A stretch of 64,000 nt of DNA, taken from contig NZ_RBWX01000009.1 in the NCBI RefSeq assembly GCF_003634215.1, positions 419,382 through 483,381 of the forward strand. The letters run 5' to 3'. Made by a program: the position numbers and the translations under genes. The notes under the pieces were generated by a model. The model worked only from the letters and a program-made list of their open reading frames with translations. It had not been told where the DNA came from and made no database searches. Shown one piece after another: positions 44,801 through 53,429 of this stretch. The stretch's first letter is position 1, and each line of letters opens with the position of its first letter. This DNA comes from Sphingosinicella microcystinivorans (GTDB lineage Bacteria; Pseudomonadota; Alphaproteobacteria; Sphingomonadales; Sphingomonadaceae).

Positions 44801-45630
44801 TCAAGGCCTGGGCGGCGCTGTCAAGGAACACCGGCCGTGACCACACGCACCTGGCGCTACCCAAGGAAGACGAGAAGATTCGCTTCCGCGACATTCAGGC
44901 ACAGCCGAGGAAGATCATTTCCTCCCCGACATGGTCGGGTATTGAAAGCGAACACGTCTGCTATAACGCGGGCTACACCAACGTCCACGAGCTGATCCCG
45001 TGGCGCACGCTGACCGGGCGGCAACAACTCTATCAGGATCACAAGTGGATGCGCGCCTTTGGCGAAGGGTTTTGCGTCTATCGACCGCCAATCGACACGA
45101 AGGCGGTAAAGCCGATGCTCGATGAGGCCAAAGACGCGCCGCACGTCATCCTCAACTTCATCACACCGCACCAGAAATGGGGCATCCATTCGACCTACAC
45201 CGACAATCTGCTGATGCTCACGCTGTCCCGCGGTGGGCCGATCGTGTGGATGAGCGAGATCGACGCCGCCAAGGCGGGTCTCGTCGACAACGACTGGGTT
45301 GAGGCTTTCAATAGCAACGGCGCGCTGGTTGCACGTGTAGTCGTGTCGCAGCGGATGAAGGAAGGCACATTGTTCATGTACCACGCGCAAGAAAAGGTCG
45401 TGAATGTCCCCGGTTCGCCGCTTACCGGTCAGCGGGGCGGTATCCACAACAGCGTTACCCGCGCGGTGCTGAAACCGACGCACATGATCGGCGGCTATGT
45501 CCAGCTCGCCTACGGCTTCAACTACTATGGGACGGTCGGGTCAAACCGCGACGAATATGTGATCGTCCGCAAACTGCAAAAGGTCGATTGGCTCGAGGGA
45601 GCCCTCGCCGATGGGGAGGCCGCAGCATGA
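41893..45630 (+). CDS. narG: Respiratory nitrate reductase alpha subunit NarG
   Basis: 1245 residues, full length. The FS0 cluster ligands H-x3-C-x3-C are in 'STHGVNCTGSCSWKIYVK' (about residue 49), with the fourth Cys in 'PRGCPRGASYSWY'. The molybdenum ligand Asp lies in 'YDWYCDLPPSSPQTWGEQTD'. Other Mo-bis-MGD segments include 'WGSNVPQTRTPDAHFMTEARY' and 'SPLTGQRGGIHNSVTRAVLKPTHMIGGYVQLAYGFNYYGTVGSNRDEYV'. It reduces nitrate to nitrite at the cytoplasmic face. Overlaps narK and narH by four bases each. It lacks a TAT leader, as expected for Nar rather than Nap. Confidence 0.97.
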   Translation: MSQLLDRLTFFRQAKQSFSNGHGITTNQNRDWEDGYRKRWQHDKIVRSTHGVNCTGSCSWKIYVKGGIITWETQQTDYPRTRPDLPNHEPRGCPRGASYSWYIYSAQRLKYPMVRSRLLKLWREARVIRTPVAAWASIVEDPIKRKSYTAIRGHGGFVRATWEEVNEIIASANAYTAKTYGPDRVIGFSPIPAMSMVSYAAGSRYLSLLGGTCMSFYDWYCDLPPSSPQTWGEQTDVPESADWYNAGFLMMWGSNVPQTRTPDAHFMTEARYRGAKVAVVSPDYAEATKFADLWLNPKQGTDAALAMAMGHVILREFHLDRQAEYFEDYCRKYSDMPMLVRLVPGKGGLVPERLLRASDFKDALGETNNPEWKTVAIDAKSGEPVVPLGSAGFRWGEHGKWNLEEKDGKGAETQLRMTAILGGDHDVVVDVAFPYFGNREHDHFQGTDHADVLNRRVPVREIALKDGKALVATVFDLFCANYGLDRGLGGGNVARDYSLNVPYTPAWAEKITGVPADHIITVAREFANNAEITKGKSMVILGAGLNHWYHMDMNYRGIINLLVMCGCVGQSGGGWSHYVGQEKLRPQTGWTALAFALDWNRPPRHMNSTSFFYAHTDQWRYETLGVDEILSPTAPEGDWDASLIDYNVRAERMGWLPSAPQLKTNPLTIGKAVKASGKEAGPYVAAALKAGEIELSCFDPDDPANWPRNMFVWRSNLLGSSGKGHEYFLKHLLGTAHGVQGKDLGETGAQKPKDVKWHEDAPKGKLDLLVTLDFRMSTTCVYSDIVLPTASWYEKDDLNTSDMHPFIHPLSAAVDPVWESRSDWDIYKGIAKTFSEVAPEVLGIEHDVVLTPIQHDSPNEIAQPFDVADWGKGETEPIPGRTMATVALIERDYPNLYKRFTALGPLMEKLGNGGKGIGWNTDHEIENLRRLNGPVLEDGVTKGRPQIESAIDAAEVILMLAPETNGEVAVKAWAALSRNTGRDHTHLALPKEDEKIRFRDIQAQPRKIISSPTWSGIESEHVCYNAGYTNVHELIPWRTLTGRQQLYQDHKWMRAFGEGFCVYRPPIDTKAVKPMLDEAKDAPHVILNFITPHQKWGIHSTYTDNLLMLTLSRGGPIVWMSEIDAAKAGLVDNDWVEAFNSNGALVARVVVSQRMKEGTLFMYHAQEKVVNVPGSPLTGQRGGIHNSVTRAVLKPTHMIGGYVQLAYGFNYYGTVGSNRDEYVIVRKLQKVDWLEGALADGEAAA

Positions 45631-47153
45631 AGATCCGCGCCCAGATCGGAAAGGTGCTCAATCTCGACAAGTGCATCGGCTGCCACACCTGTTCCGTCAC
45701 CTGCAAGAACGTGTGGACCAGCCGCGAAGGCATGGAATATGCGTGGTTCAACAACGTCGAAACCAAACCCGGCATCGGCTATCCCAAGGACTGGGAAAAC
45801 CAGAAGCGCTGGAACGGCGGCTGGGTTCGCGATGCTGGTGGGTCGATCCGTCCGCGTATGGGCGGTAAGTGGCGGTTGCTCGCAAAGATCTTTGCCAATC
45901 CAGATCTGCCCGAGATCGACGATTATTACGAGCCCTTCACCTTCGATTATGCCCATCTGCAAAAGACGGGCGAGAGCAAGGCTTTCCCCACGGCGCGGCC
46001 ACGCAGCCTGGTGTCAGGCGAACGAATGGAAAAGATCAACTGGGGTCCCAACTGGGAAGAAATCCTGGGCGGTGAATTTTCCAAGCGCTCCGAGGATTAC
46101 AACTTCGAAGGCGTGCAGAAGGAAATATACGGCCAGTTCGAAAATACCTTCATGATGTACCTGCCTCGGCTGTGCGAACATTGCCTCAACCCGACCTGTG
46201 TCGCGGCCTGTCCTTCGGGCGCCATCTACAAGCGTGAGGAAGATGGTATCGTCCTCATCGACCAGGAAGCCTGCCGCGGTTGGCGGATGTGCGTCTCCGG
46301 CTGCCCGTACAAGAAAATCTACTACAACTGGAAAACCGGAAAATCGGAGAAGTGCATCTTCTGCTATCCGCGCATCGAAGCCGGGCAGCCGACCGTGTGT
46401 TCGGAAACCTGCGTCGGACGCATCCGCTATCTGGGGGTCATGCTCTATGACGCGGATCGGATCGAGGAGGCGGCAAGCGTCGCCGAGGTGGAAGATCTCT
46501 ATCAGGCGCAGCTGGACATCTTCCTTGATCCCCATGATCCCAAGGTGATCGAACAGGCCCGCAAGGATGGAGTTCCAGAGGCTTGGTTGGAAGCAGCCCG
46601 CCATTCGCCCGTCTACAAGATGGCGATGGAATGGAAGGTCGCCTTCCCGCTGCACCCTGAATATCGCACGCTGCCGATGGTGTGGTATGTGCCACCCCTG
46701 TCGCCCATCAATGCGGCAGCGAGCGCGGGTCAGATTTCGGTCAACAACGGAATGCCTGACATCCGCAGTTTGCGCATTCCGCTCAAGTATCTCGCGAACC
46801 TGCTGACGGCGGGTGACGAGAAGCCGGTGGCGCTCTGCCTCGAGCGCATGCTCGCGATGCGCGGCTACATGCGTTCGAAATCGATCGAGGGCGTGCAGAA
46901 TGACGCCATAGCGGAAGCGGTAGGCCTGACGGCGAAGCAGATCGAGGAAATGTACAAGGTCATGGCGCTGGCGGACTATGAAGACCGGTTCGTCATCCCG
47001 ACCGGACACCGCGAGGATGCCGAGGACATGTTCGATGAGCGCGGTTCTTGCGGCTTTTCCTTCGGCAACGGCTGTTCGAGCGGCACCACCAGTAGCAACA
47101 TATTCGGCGCGCCGGCACGCAAGAAGCTGCAAACGCCGACGGAGGTGTTCTGA
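45627..47153 (+). CDS. narH: Respiratory nitrate reductase beta subunit NarH
   Basis: 508 residues from ATG at 45627. Four Cys clusters are intact: 'CIGCHTCSVTCKNVW', 'CEHCLNPTCVAACPSG', 'CRGWRMCVSGCP' (with the usual Trp in the 3Fe-4S cluster), and 'CIFCYPRIEAGQPTVCSETCVGR'. It passes electrons from NarI heme to NarG. It ends one base into narJ. Confidence 0.97.
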   Translation: MKIRAQIGKVLNLDKCIGCHTCSVTCKNVWTSREGMEYAWFNNVETKPGIGYPKDWENQKRWNGGWVRDAGGSIRPRMGGKWRLLAKIFANPDLPEIDDYYEPFTFDYAHLQKTGESKAFPTARPRSLVSGERMEKINWGPNWEEILGGEFSKRSEDYNFEGVQKEIYGQFENTFMMYLPRLCEHCLNPTCVAACPSGAIYKREEDGIVLIDQEACRGWRMCVSGCPYKKIYYNWKTGKSEKCIFCYPRIEAGQPTVCSETCVGRIRYLGVMLYDADRIEEAASVAEVEDLYQAQLDIFLDPHDPKVIEQARKDGVPEAWLEAARHSPVYKMAMEWKVAFPLHPEYRTLPMVWYVPPLSPINAAASAGQISVNNGMPDIRSLRIPLKYLANLLTAGDEKPVALCLERMLAMRGYMRSKSIEGVQNDAIAEAVGLTAKQIEEMYKVMALADYEDRFVIPTGHREDAEDMFDERGSCGFSFGNGCSSGTTSSNIFGAPARKKLQTPTEVF

Positions 47154-47857
47154 TGCACAATCTGCACCTTTTCTCGCTCCTGCTCAGCTATCCGACGCCC
47201 GACCTCCAGGCGGTATGCAGCGAAATCCGCGAACGACTAGCGGCGGATCCGGCATTGCCGCGCGATACAGTGAGGCGGCTGCACCCGTTGCTGACCCGCC
47301 TTGCCGCCAGTGACATCTATGCCGCGCAGGAAGCCTATGTCGAGCTGTTCGACCGGGGGCGGTCACACAGCCTTCACCTGTTCGAGCACGTCCATGGCGA
47401 GAGCCGTGACCGCGGCCAGGCGATGGTCGATCTGCGCCAACGCTATCTCGATGCAGGGCTTGAACCGGCGGGCAATGAATTGCCCGATTATCTACCCTTG
47501 TTCCTTGACTATTGCTCTACATTGTCCGAAGCGGCCGCACGCGAAACCCTCGCCGAGCCCGGCGTTGTTCTTGTCGCGCTCGCTGCGCGGCTGGCCGAGC
47601 GCGGCTCGGATTATGCCCCGCTGCTGGCGCTGCTCTGCGAGATCGCGGAGGTCGAGCAGGACGAGGAGGCGCAAAAGGCAATCTCCCCGGTAGACGATCC
47701 CGATGATCTGGAGACGCTCGATGCACAATGGGCAGAGGAAGAGATCCGTTTCACTGCAGACGCGGCGCCCGATCCAGCGGCGTCCTGTCCGCAGGTGAGC
47801 GCTATTCTGGATCGTATGTACGATCCGGCCCCGGCCACAAAACGCCCGAGGAACTGA
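47153..47857 (+). CDS. narJ: Nitrate reductase chaperone NarJ
   Basis: 234 residues. The NarJ/NarW signature 'YVELFDRGRSHSLHLFEHVHGESRDRGQAMVDLRQRY' lies near residue 62. The C-terminus is acidic and variable. NarJ delivers the Mo cofactor and inserts the proximal heme/FeS into the NarGHI apoenzyme. It lies between narH and narI, as usual. Confidence 0.95.
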   Translation: MHNLHLFSLLLSYPTPDLQAVCSEIRERLAADPALPRDTVRRLHPLLTRLAASDIYAAQEAYVELFDRGRSHSLHLFEHVHGESRDRGQAMVDLRQRYLDAGLEPAGNELPDYLPLFLDYCSTLSEAAARETLAEPGVVLVALAARLAERGSDYAPLLALLCEIAEVEQDEEAQKAISPVDDPDDLETLDAQWAEEEIRFTADAAPDPAASCPQVSAILDRMYDPAPATKRPRN

Positions 47858-47860
47858 GCC

Positions 47861-48562
47861 ATGGAAGCTTTCGTCCATCATCTTCTGTTCGGTATTTATC
47901 CCTATATCGCACTCGGCGTGCTCGCCATTGGGTCGATCATCCGCTTCGACCGCGAGCCCTACAGTTGGCGCTCCGGCTCCAGCCAACTGTTGCGGCGCAA
48001 GCAGTTGATGTGGGGGTCGGTACTCTTCCACATCGGGGTTCTATTCGTCTTTTTCGGCCACCTTGTCGGCTTGTTGACCCCGATTGCGCTGTTCGACGCG
48101 CTGGACATCAGCCATGGCGCGAAACAGCTTCTGGCCATCATCGCTGGTGGCATTGCAGGTGTGATGGCAATCATCGGCGCCACCCTGCTCATCCATCGCC
48201 GTTTCTTCGATTCCCGTGTACGTGCGGCCTCCAATTTCAGCGACAATATGATTATCCTGATCCTGTGGGTGCAGCTGGCGCTGGGACTCGCAACCATTCC
48301 GTTGTCGGCCGGGCATCTCGATGGGCATGAAATGGTCAAGTTCATGAACTGGGCCCAGGGTATTTTCACCTTTCGCAGTGACGCCGCCAGCTATATCGCT
48401 GACGTCCACATTATCTTCAAACTACACCTGTTCCTCGGCCTCACCATTTTGCTGATCTTCCCGTTCACGCGTCTGGTCCACATGCTGTCGGCACCGGTGC
48501 GTTACCTCTGGCGGGGCGGCTACCAGATCGTCCGTTCGCGGCGGAGGCTCAGCCATGGTTGA
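47861..48562 (+). CDS. narI: Respiratory nitrate reductase gamma subunit NarI
   Basis: 233 residues, five membrane helices, cytochrome b of NarGHI. Heme-ligand His are seen in 'GSVLFHIGVLFVFFGHLVGL' and 'DVHIIFKLHLFLG'/'FTRLVHML'. It oxidises quinol on the periplasmic side and feeds NarH. It overlaps the next gene by eight bases. Confidence 0.96.
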   Translation: MEAFVHHLLFGIYPYIALGVLAIGSIIRFDREPYSWRSGSSQLLRRKQLMWGSVLFHIGVLFVFFGHLVGLLTPIALFDALDISHGAKQLLAIIAGGIAGVMAIIGATLLIHRRFFDSRVRAASNFSDNMIILILWVQLALGLATIPLSAGHLDGHEMVKFMNWAQGIFTFRSDAASYIADVHIIFKLHLFLGLTILLIFPFTRLVHMLSAPVRYLWRGGYQIVRSRRRLSHG

Positions 48563-49367
48563 GCTTGTCGAGCGTGCGGTCGTTCGGGTCGGCGGTGTAG
48601 AGATTCCCGCCGGCGCGATTGCCGCCGAAGTGCAGAATCATCCCGCCCCCGACGCTGATACCGCCTGGCAGGCCGCTGCCGAAGCCTTGGTGATTCGTCA
48701 GTTGCTGCTGACCGAGGCGGACCGGCAAGGCATCATCGCGCAGGAAAGTCGCGATACCGAAGGACGGCTGCTTATCGAGGAAGATGCCCGCATCGACGCC
48801 CTGCTGACTTCGGCAGTCAAGGTGCCCAGCGCCACGACCAAAGAGGCACGACGCTTCTACGAGCGGCACCGTACCCGCTTTGCCAGCGAAACGCTGATCG
48901 AGGCAGAGCACATCCTGATCGCGGCGAACCCGTCAGACCGGCTCGCCTACAGTCTGGCGGTCGGTGACGTGCGGACGCTGATCCGCAAGATCCAGGCCGA
49001 CCCATCGCGGTTCGCGGATTTGGCTCGCGAACATTCAGCCTGCCCGTCAAAAGCGCAGGGCGGCAACCTCGGACAGATCGGGCGCGGCCAGACAGTCGCA
49101 GCGTTTGAGGCTGCACTGTTTGCGCTTGCCGAAGGCGAGCTCTGCGTTGAGCCTGTACGCTCTCCTTATGGTGTGCATGTCGTGCGTGCGGGACGCCGGA
49201 TCGATGGACAACCTCTGCCGTTCGAGGTCGTGGAACCCACCATCCGCGACTACCTGGAAGAAGCGAGTGCGCGCCGCGCGACAGCGCAATATCTCGCCAT
49301 CCTGGCGAGTGAAACGCCTGTCGAAGGCGTGACGCTGCCCATCGCCGAAGGGCCGCTGGTCCAGTGA
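48555..49367 (+). CDS. Parvulin-type peptidyl-prolyl isomerase of the nar operon
   Basis: 270 residues, no signal peptide. The rotamase core is recognisable: 'IEAEHILIAANPSDRLA', 'DPSRFADLAREHSACPSKAQGGNLGQIGRGQTVAAFEAALFALAEGELCVEPVRSPYGVHVVRAGRR'. NifM-like isomerases are often found after narGHJI and are thought to help fold the cytoplasmic nitrate reductase. Tightly coupled to narI (overlap eight bases) and moaA (GTGA overlap), so it belongs to the operon. Confidence 0.9.
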   Translation: MVELVERAVVRVGGVEIPAGAIAAEVQNHPAPDADTAWQAAAEALVIRQLLLTEADRQGIIAQESRDTEGRLLIEEDARIDALLTSAVKVPSATTKEARRFYERHRTRFASETLIEAEHILIAANPSDRLAYSLAVGDVRTLIRKIQADPSRFADLAREHSACPSKAQGGNLGQIGRGQTVAAFEAALFALAEGELCVEPVRSPYGVHVVRAGRRIDGQPLPFEVVEPTIRDYLEEASARRATAQYLAILASETPVEGVTLPIAEGPLVQ

Positions 49368-50392
49368 TCATCGCGCGCAATCCGGATCAGATCTTCGTGG
49401 GAATGGACGAGAACCGGGGCCTGACCGATGCCATCGGACGCCAATTCGAATATCTGCGTCTGTCGCTGACCGATGTGTGCAATTTCCGCTGCACCTATTG
49501 CCTGCCCGAAGGCTACCGCAAGGTGCACGGAAGATCACACCCCCTGTCCATCGCTGAAACGATCCGTGCGGTGCGAGCCTTTGCGCGGCTTGGTTTGTGG
49601 AAGGTGCGCTTGACCGGTGGTGAGCCGACACTACGCAGCGATTTCACACAGATCGCGCGCGCTATCGCTGCGGTGCCGGGAATTCGTCAACTGGCGATGA
49701 CAACTAACGGCTATCGCCTTGCGGAGTACGCGCGGGCGTGGCGGGACGCCGGGATCAGCACGATCAATATCAGCGTCGACTCGCTCGATCCTGCGCGTTT
49801 CGCGGCGATCACCGGGCACGATCGGCTGGCGGAGGTCTTGCGCGGAGTGTCGGCGGCGCAGGCGGCCGGGTTCGACAGTGTCAAACTCAACGCCGTTCTG
49901 ATGCGCGGTGTCAATGACGACGAACTGGTGGCCATGATTGATTTCGTGGCAGCGCACGATCTGTCGCTCCGTTTCATCGAGGTAATGCGGACCAACGACA
50001 ATGTCGCCTTTTTCGGGAAGCGCCATCTTGCTGGGACGGCCGTGGTCGATCAGCTCAAGGCAGCAGGCTGGCAGCGGCTGCCGCGTCTCCCCGGCGCCGG
50101 GCCGGCGGTCGAATATGCACATCCGGCAGCCAAGGGGCGCATCGGCATCATTGCGCCGTATTCGCCGGATTTCTGCGCGAGCTGCAATCGGCTGCGACTA
50201 TCCTCCGAAGGAAAACTGCACCTCTGCCTGTTTGGCGACGGCGGCATCGACCTACGTCCGCTGCTGCAGGGGGATGACGAGAATGCGCTGGTCGCGCAGA
50301 TCGTGAAGCTAACCGCTACCAAGGCACCCGCACACCGTTTGCATATGGGCGACAGCGGTGCGACCCCGCATCTCGCTTCGATCGGAGGTTAG
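49364..50392 (+). CDS. moaA: GTP 3',8-cyclase MoaA
   Basis: 342 residues from GTG at 49364, which overlaps the previous stop; an ATG at 49403 (before 'DENRGLTDAIGR') is an alternative. The radical SAM motif 'CNFRCTYC' and the C-terminal cluster 'CASCNRLRLSSEGKLHLCLF' are intact. It starts molybdopterin synthesis from GTP. Other Moa genes (moaC, moaD, moaE) are absent here and must come from the host. Confidence 0.94.
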   Translation: MIIARNPDQIFVGMDENRGLTDAIGRQFEYLRLSLTDVCNFRCTYCLPEGYRKVHGRSHPLSIAETIRAVRAFARLGLWKVRLTGGEPTLRSDFTQIARAIAAVPGIRQLAMTTNGYRLAEYARAWRDAGISTINISVDSLDPARFAAITGHDRLAEVLRGVSAAQAAGFDSVKLNAVLMRGVNDDELVAMIDFVAAHDLSLRFIEVMRTNDNVAFFGKRHLAGTAVVDQLKAAGWQRLPRLPGAGPAVEYAHPAAKGRIGIIAPYSPDFCASCNRLRLSSEGKLHLCLFGDGGIDLRPLLQGDDENALVAQIVKLTATKAPAHRLHMGDSGATPHLASIGG

Positions 50393-50463
50393 CATGATAG
50401 CGACCGTCAGTTCGAACCCATCACAGCGGGCTGGGAGACACTTCCGATCGGGTGAGAAAACTC

Positions 50464-51000
50464 ATGCCCGGAATTGACGAGAGGTTGACCTTCCACCCGC
50501 TAAACATCGCAGTGCTGACCGTGTCTGATACGCGCAATCCGGATACCGATACGTCTGGCGCACTTTTGGCCGAGCGGTTGACCGCAGCCGGGCATTTGCT
50601 CGCTGCAAGAGCAATTGTCACAGACGATGTCGAACCGATCCGCACACAGATGCGCGCGTGGATTGCCGACCCCAGTGTGGACATCATCCTCAGCACGGGC
50701 GGCACCGGATTTACACCGCGCGACGTAACGCCAGAAGCCGTGATACCGCTGCTGCGGCGAATGATGGATGGGTTCAGCGTGGTGTTCCACCAGGCAAGCA
50801 TGGGCACAATCGGCATCTCGACCCTGCAATCGCGCGCCTTTGCCGGGCAGGCAGAAGATACGTTTGTCTTCTGCCTGCCAGGATCGACCGGTGCCTGCCG
50901 CGATGCGTGGGATCTGGTGCTGGGCCTTGAATTCGACAGCCGCTATCGCCCCTGCTCGATTGCCGGGCAGGTTCCACGTCTGCGGGGTTTATGTGCATGA
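50464..51000 (+). CDS. moaB: Molybdenum cofactor protein MoaB/MogA
   Basis: 178 residues from ATG at 50464, with GGTGAG at 50451-50456 as a weak ribosome site; a GTG at 50452 is possible. MoaB-like motifs: 'IAVLTVSDTRNPDTDTSGALLAERL', 'IILSTGGTGFTPRDVTPEAV', 'VFCLPGSTGACRDAWD'. It adenylylates molybdopterin. It overlaps moeA by four bases. Confidence 0.92.
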   Translation: MPGIDERLTFHPLNIAVLTVSDTRNPDTDTSGALLAERLTAAGHLLAARAIVTDDVEPIRTQMRAWIADPSVDIILSTGGTGFTPRDVTPEAVIPLLRRMMDGFSVVFHQASMGTIGISTLQSRAFAGQAEDTFVFCLPGSTGACRDAWDLVLGLEFDSRYRPCSIAGQVPRLRGLCA

Positions 51001-52211
51001 GCGGGCCATCGCACGCGGGCGACGACGTGATCGGATTCGAAGCGGCAATCGCTCTTATCGGAAGCGCAGTCGGTCCGCTGGGGACAGTAACTGTGCCGCT
51101 GGCGGAGGCTGAAGGGCGCGTCCTTGCCGAACCGCTACACGCCCGCAGCAATGTTCCGCGCCGGGCGGTCGCCGCGATGGATGGCTATGCAGTGGTCGAT
51201 GCAGGGACGCAGGTCGGAGAAGCGCTGCGGGTGATTGGGGAAAGTTGCGCCGGGGCAGGGTTTGGCGGACGGATCGCACCCGGCGAAGCGGTGCGAATCT
51301 TCACTGGCGCTCCCATGCCGGAAGGGTCCGACCGCTGCATCATGCAGGAGTATGCGACACGACAAGGCGATGTGGTGCGCTTCAACCGCGGATATGGCCC
51401 TGCTTGGCATGTGCGGGCCTCGGGCAGCGATTTTGCTGCTGGTGCTTTGCTGCTTGATGCCGGGACACGGCTGACCCCGCGGGCAATGGTCGCGGCAGCC
51501 GCAGCGGACGTGGCGGACCTTCTCGTCGCTGCGCGTCCACGCGTCGCGATCATCGGTACTGGGGATGAACTCGCCGCGCCTGGTCAGTCCTATCAACGCG
51601 AGGATGCCATCCCGGAAAGCGTGACCTTTGGTGTTGCAGCCATGGTGCAACAGGCAGGTGCCGCCACAGTCTACCGCGCAACCGGCATGGACCAGCTCCC
51701 GGCCCTCGAGGCATTGGCGGCGGCGGCACTCGATGCGGCGGACCTTGTGATCGTTACCGGCGGCGCTTCGGTCGGCGAGCGTGATTTTGCGAGGCCGATG
51801 TTCGCTGCGCACGGGCTGGAACTGCTGTTTGCCAAAGTCGCGATCAAGCCCGGAAAGCCCGTCTGGCTGGGCCGTGCACAAGGAAAATGGGTGCTCGGCC
51901 TGCCAGGCAATCCCACCTCGGCCATGGTCACCGCGCGGCTGTTTCTGTTGCCGCTTCTGGCACGATTGCAAGGGCGGAGGGTCGACGATGAGCTGCGCTG
52001 GCGCACCCTGCCGCTTGCTGCTCCACTTGGCGCGGCGGGCTCTCGCGAATCCTTTGTCCGAGCGCATTGGGATGACGCCGGGCTCACTGCGCTCGGCAAT
52101 CAGGACAGCGGAGCACAAGGCGCGCTCGCCGCCGCCGACTGGTTGATCCGCTGTCCGGCGGGCCAGCCGGCGCTTGGCTGCGGCGCTATGGTCAGCGCTC
52201 TGCCGTTTTAG
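50997..52211 (+). CDS. moeA: Molybdopterin molybdotransferase MoeA
   Basis: 404 residues from ATG at 50997 (ATGA overlap with moaB); an ATG at 50991 is possible. Domain signatures include 'SNVPRRAVAAMDGYAV', 'GEAVRIFTGAPMPEGSDRCIMQEYA', 'IIGTGDELAAPGQ', 'VIVTGGASVGERDFARP' and 'LGLPGNPTSAMVTARLFLLPLL'. It inserts molybdate into adenylylated molybdopterin. It is the last gene of the rightward operon and convergent with the hydroxylase gene. Confidence 0.93.
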   Translation: MSGPSHAGDDVIGFEAAIALIGSAVGPLGTVTVPLAEAEGRVLAEPLHARSNVPRRAVAAMDGYAVVDAGTQVGEALRVIGESCAGAGFGGRIAPGEAVRIFTGAPMPEGSDRCIMQEYATRQGDVVRFNRGYGPAWHVRASGSDFAAGALLLDAGTRLTPRAMVAAAAADVADLLVAARPRVAIIGTGDELAAPGQSYQREDAIPESVTFGVAAMVQQAGAATVYRATGMDQLPALEALAAAALDAADLVIVTGGASVGERDFARPMFAAHGLELLFAKVAIKPGKPVWLGRAQGKWVLGLPGNPTSAMVTARLFLLPLLARLQGRRVDDELRWRTLPLAAPLGAAGSRESFVRAHWDDAGLTALGNQDSGAQGALAAADWLIRCPAGQPALGCGAMVSALPF

Positions 52212-52240
52212 GATGCGTGGGCTTCTGCAGGCACTCTCAT

Positions 52241-53398
52241 TCAAGCCGCCTGCATCAGGAGGCGGGAGATCATGCGCCGTGCCGGAGTAACGCGCGCCGC
52301 TCCGAGGCCCATGTGCCGCGCGATGCGGCCCGTCGTTCGCTCATCGGTGTACAGCCCGACAATGGCATTGGTTGCAGCATAGAGCGGCCAGGTCGCGACA
52401 CGATGTCCGATTTCATAGCGCCGCAAGAGAGACGCCTCTCCCAAATCACCCGCCTGACGGAGGAGGCCCGCCAAGCGTGCGGTGCCCGATAGCCCAAGAT
52501 TGAACCCATGCGCCGTAACCGGATGCATCCCCACCGCCGCATCACCAACCAGCGTCGCACGCGCGGCGGCGAACCGCCCTGCATAGCTGATTGTCAGTGG
52601 ATAGCGGTGCAGCGGCGTCAGCATTTCCATTGTCCCAAAACGCCGACGAAAGCGCCGCGTAAGCTCTGCGCCGAGCGCGCGAGGATCCATGTCGGCCAAT
52701 GCTGCCGCCTGTCCATCGGGCAATGTAACGACAGCGGAAGCAATGCGCGGACCAAGCGGTAATAATGCCAACGTCTGCCCATGGTCGAACCATTCGGTGG
52801 CAATCCCGCAGTGGTCTCTGTCTAGTCCAACGCGTCCGACCAGCATCGATTTGCCCAAACGATACATCCGCGCCGCAATTCCCAGCTGGCTGCGGAGAGC
52901 GGAAAAGCGGGAGTCCGCGGCAACCACCAACGGGCCCGACAGGCACTGCCCGTTGCCAAGCGTGATCCGGCCTTCCGTTGGCGTTGTGATCACTTGACCA
53001 ACGCTGACGCCGGTCATCAATTTTATGTTCGCGCGCGCGGCGGCGCAGTCGAAAAGCGCCCGGCGGATGTCGCAGTTCGATACCATCGAACCAAGCTGGT
53101 CACCTTTGTTCGCATCCGGCGTGAACGCCAGCGCGAGCGGTGACTGACCATTGTAGACCTTGGTCCGGGTCAGCGGATGCACGGCATCAGCGGCCAGTCT
53201 CTCCCATGCACCGAGGCGGCGTAAGATTGCCGTCGATTTGTGTGTCAGGGCGATCTCGCGGCCGTCGAAAACGGGCTCGGCAAGCGATCTTTCCTCGCTT
53301 TTCTCTATCAGAACAACATCGATGCCTGCCATCGCAAGATCATTCGCCAGCGCTAGCCCGGTGGGACCGGCCCCGCAAATCAGAACGGAATTCAGCAT
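52241..53398 (-). CDS. ubiM: FAD hydroxylase of the UbiH family, probably UbiM
   Basis: 385 residues from ATG at 53398. FAD motifs: 'ICGAGPTGLALANDLAMAGIDVVLIEKS', then 'VVAADSRFSALRSQLGI' and 'LVGDAAVGMHPVTAHGFNLGLSGTARL'. The last pattern recalls UbiM, a ubiquinone C5 hydroxylase of some proteobacteria; gene symbol by resemblance only. UbiH/M hydroxylases need O2, so its place in an anaerobic island is odd. It might supply ubiquinone before oxygen is exhausted or have another substrate. A longer frame with poor sequence precedes this ATG and is rejected. Confidence 0.6.
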   Translation of the reverse strand: MLNSVLICGAGPTGLALANDLAMAGIDVVLIEKSEERSLAEPVFDGREIALTHKSTAILRRLGAWERLAADAVHPLTRTKVYNGQSPLALAFTPDANKGDQLGSMVSNCDIRRALFDCAAARANIKLMTGVSVGQVITTPTEGRITLGNGQCLSGPLVVAADSRFSALRSQLGIAARMYRLGKSMLVGRVGLDRDHCGIATEWFDHGQTLALLPLGPRIASAVVTLPDGQAAALADMDPRALGAELTRRFRRRFGTMEMLTPLHRYPLTISYAGRFAAARATLVGDAAVGMHPVTAHGFNLGLSGTARLAGLLRQAGDLGEASLLRRYEIGHRVATWPLYAATNAIVGLYTDERTTGRIARHMGLGAARVTPARRMISRLLMQAA

Positions 53399-53429
53399 CG
53401 AACTGCTTCCTTGTATTCCATACCAGGGA

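Noticed and set aside
52226..52255. Inverted repeat TGCAGGC...GCCTGCA between moeA and the hydroxylase gene
   Set aside because: Only seven base pairs, partly inside coding sequence and without a U run, so not called a terminator.
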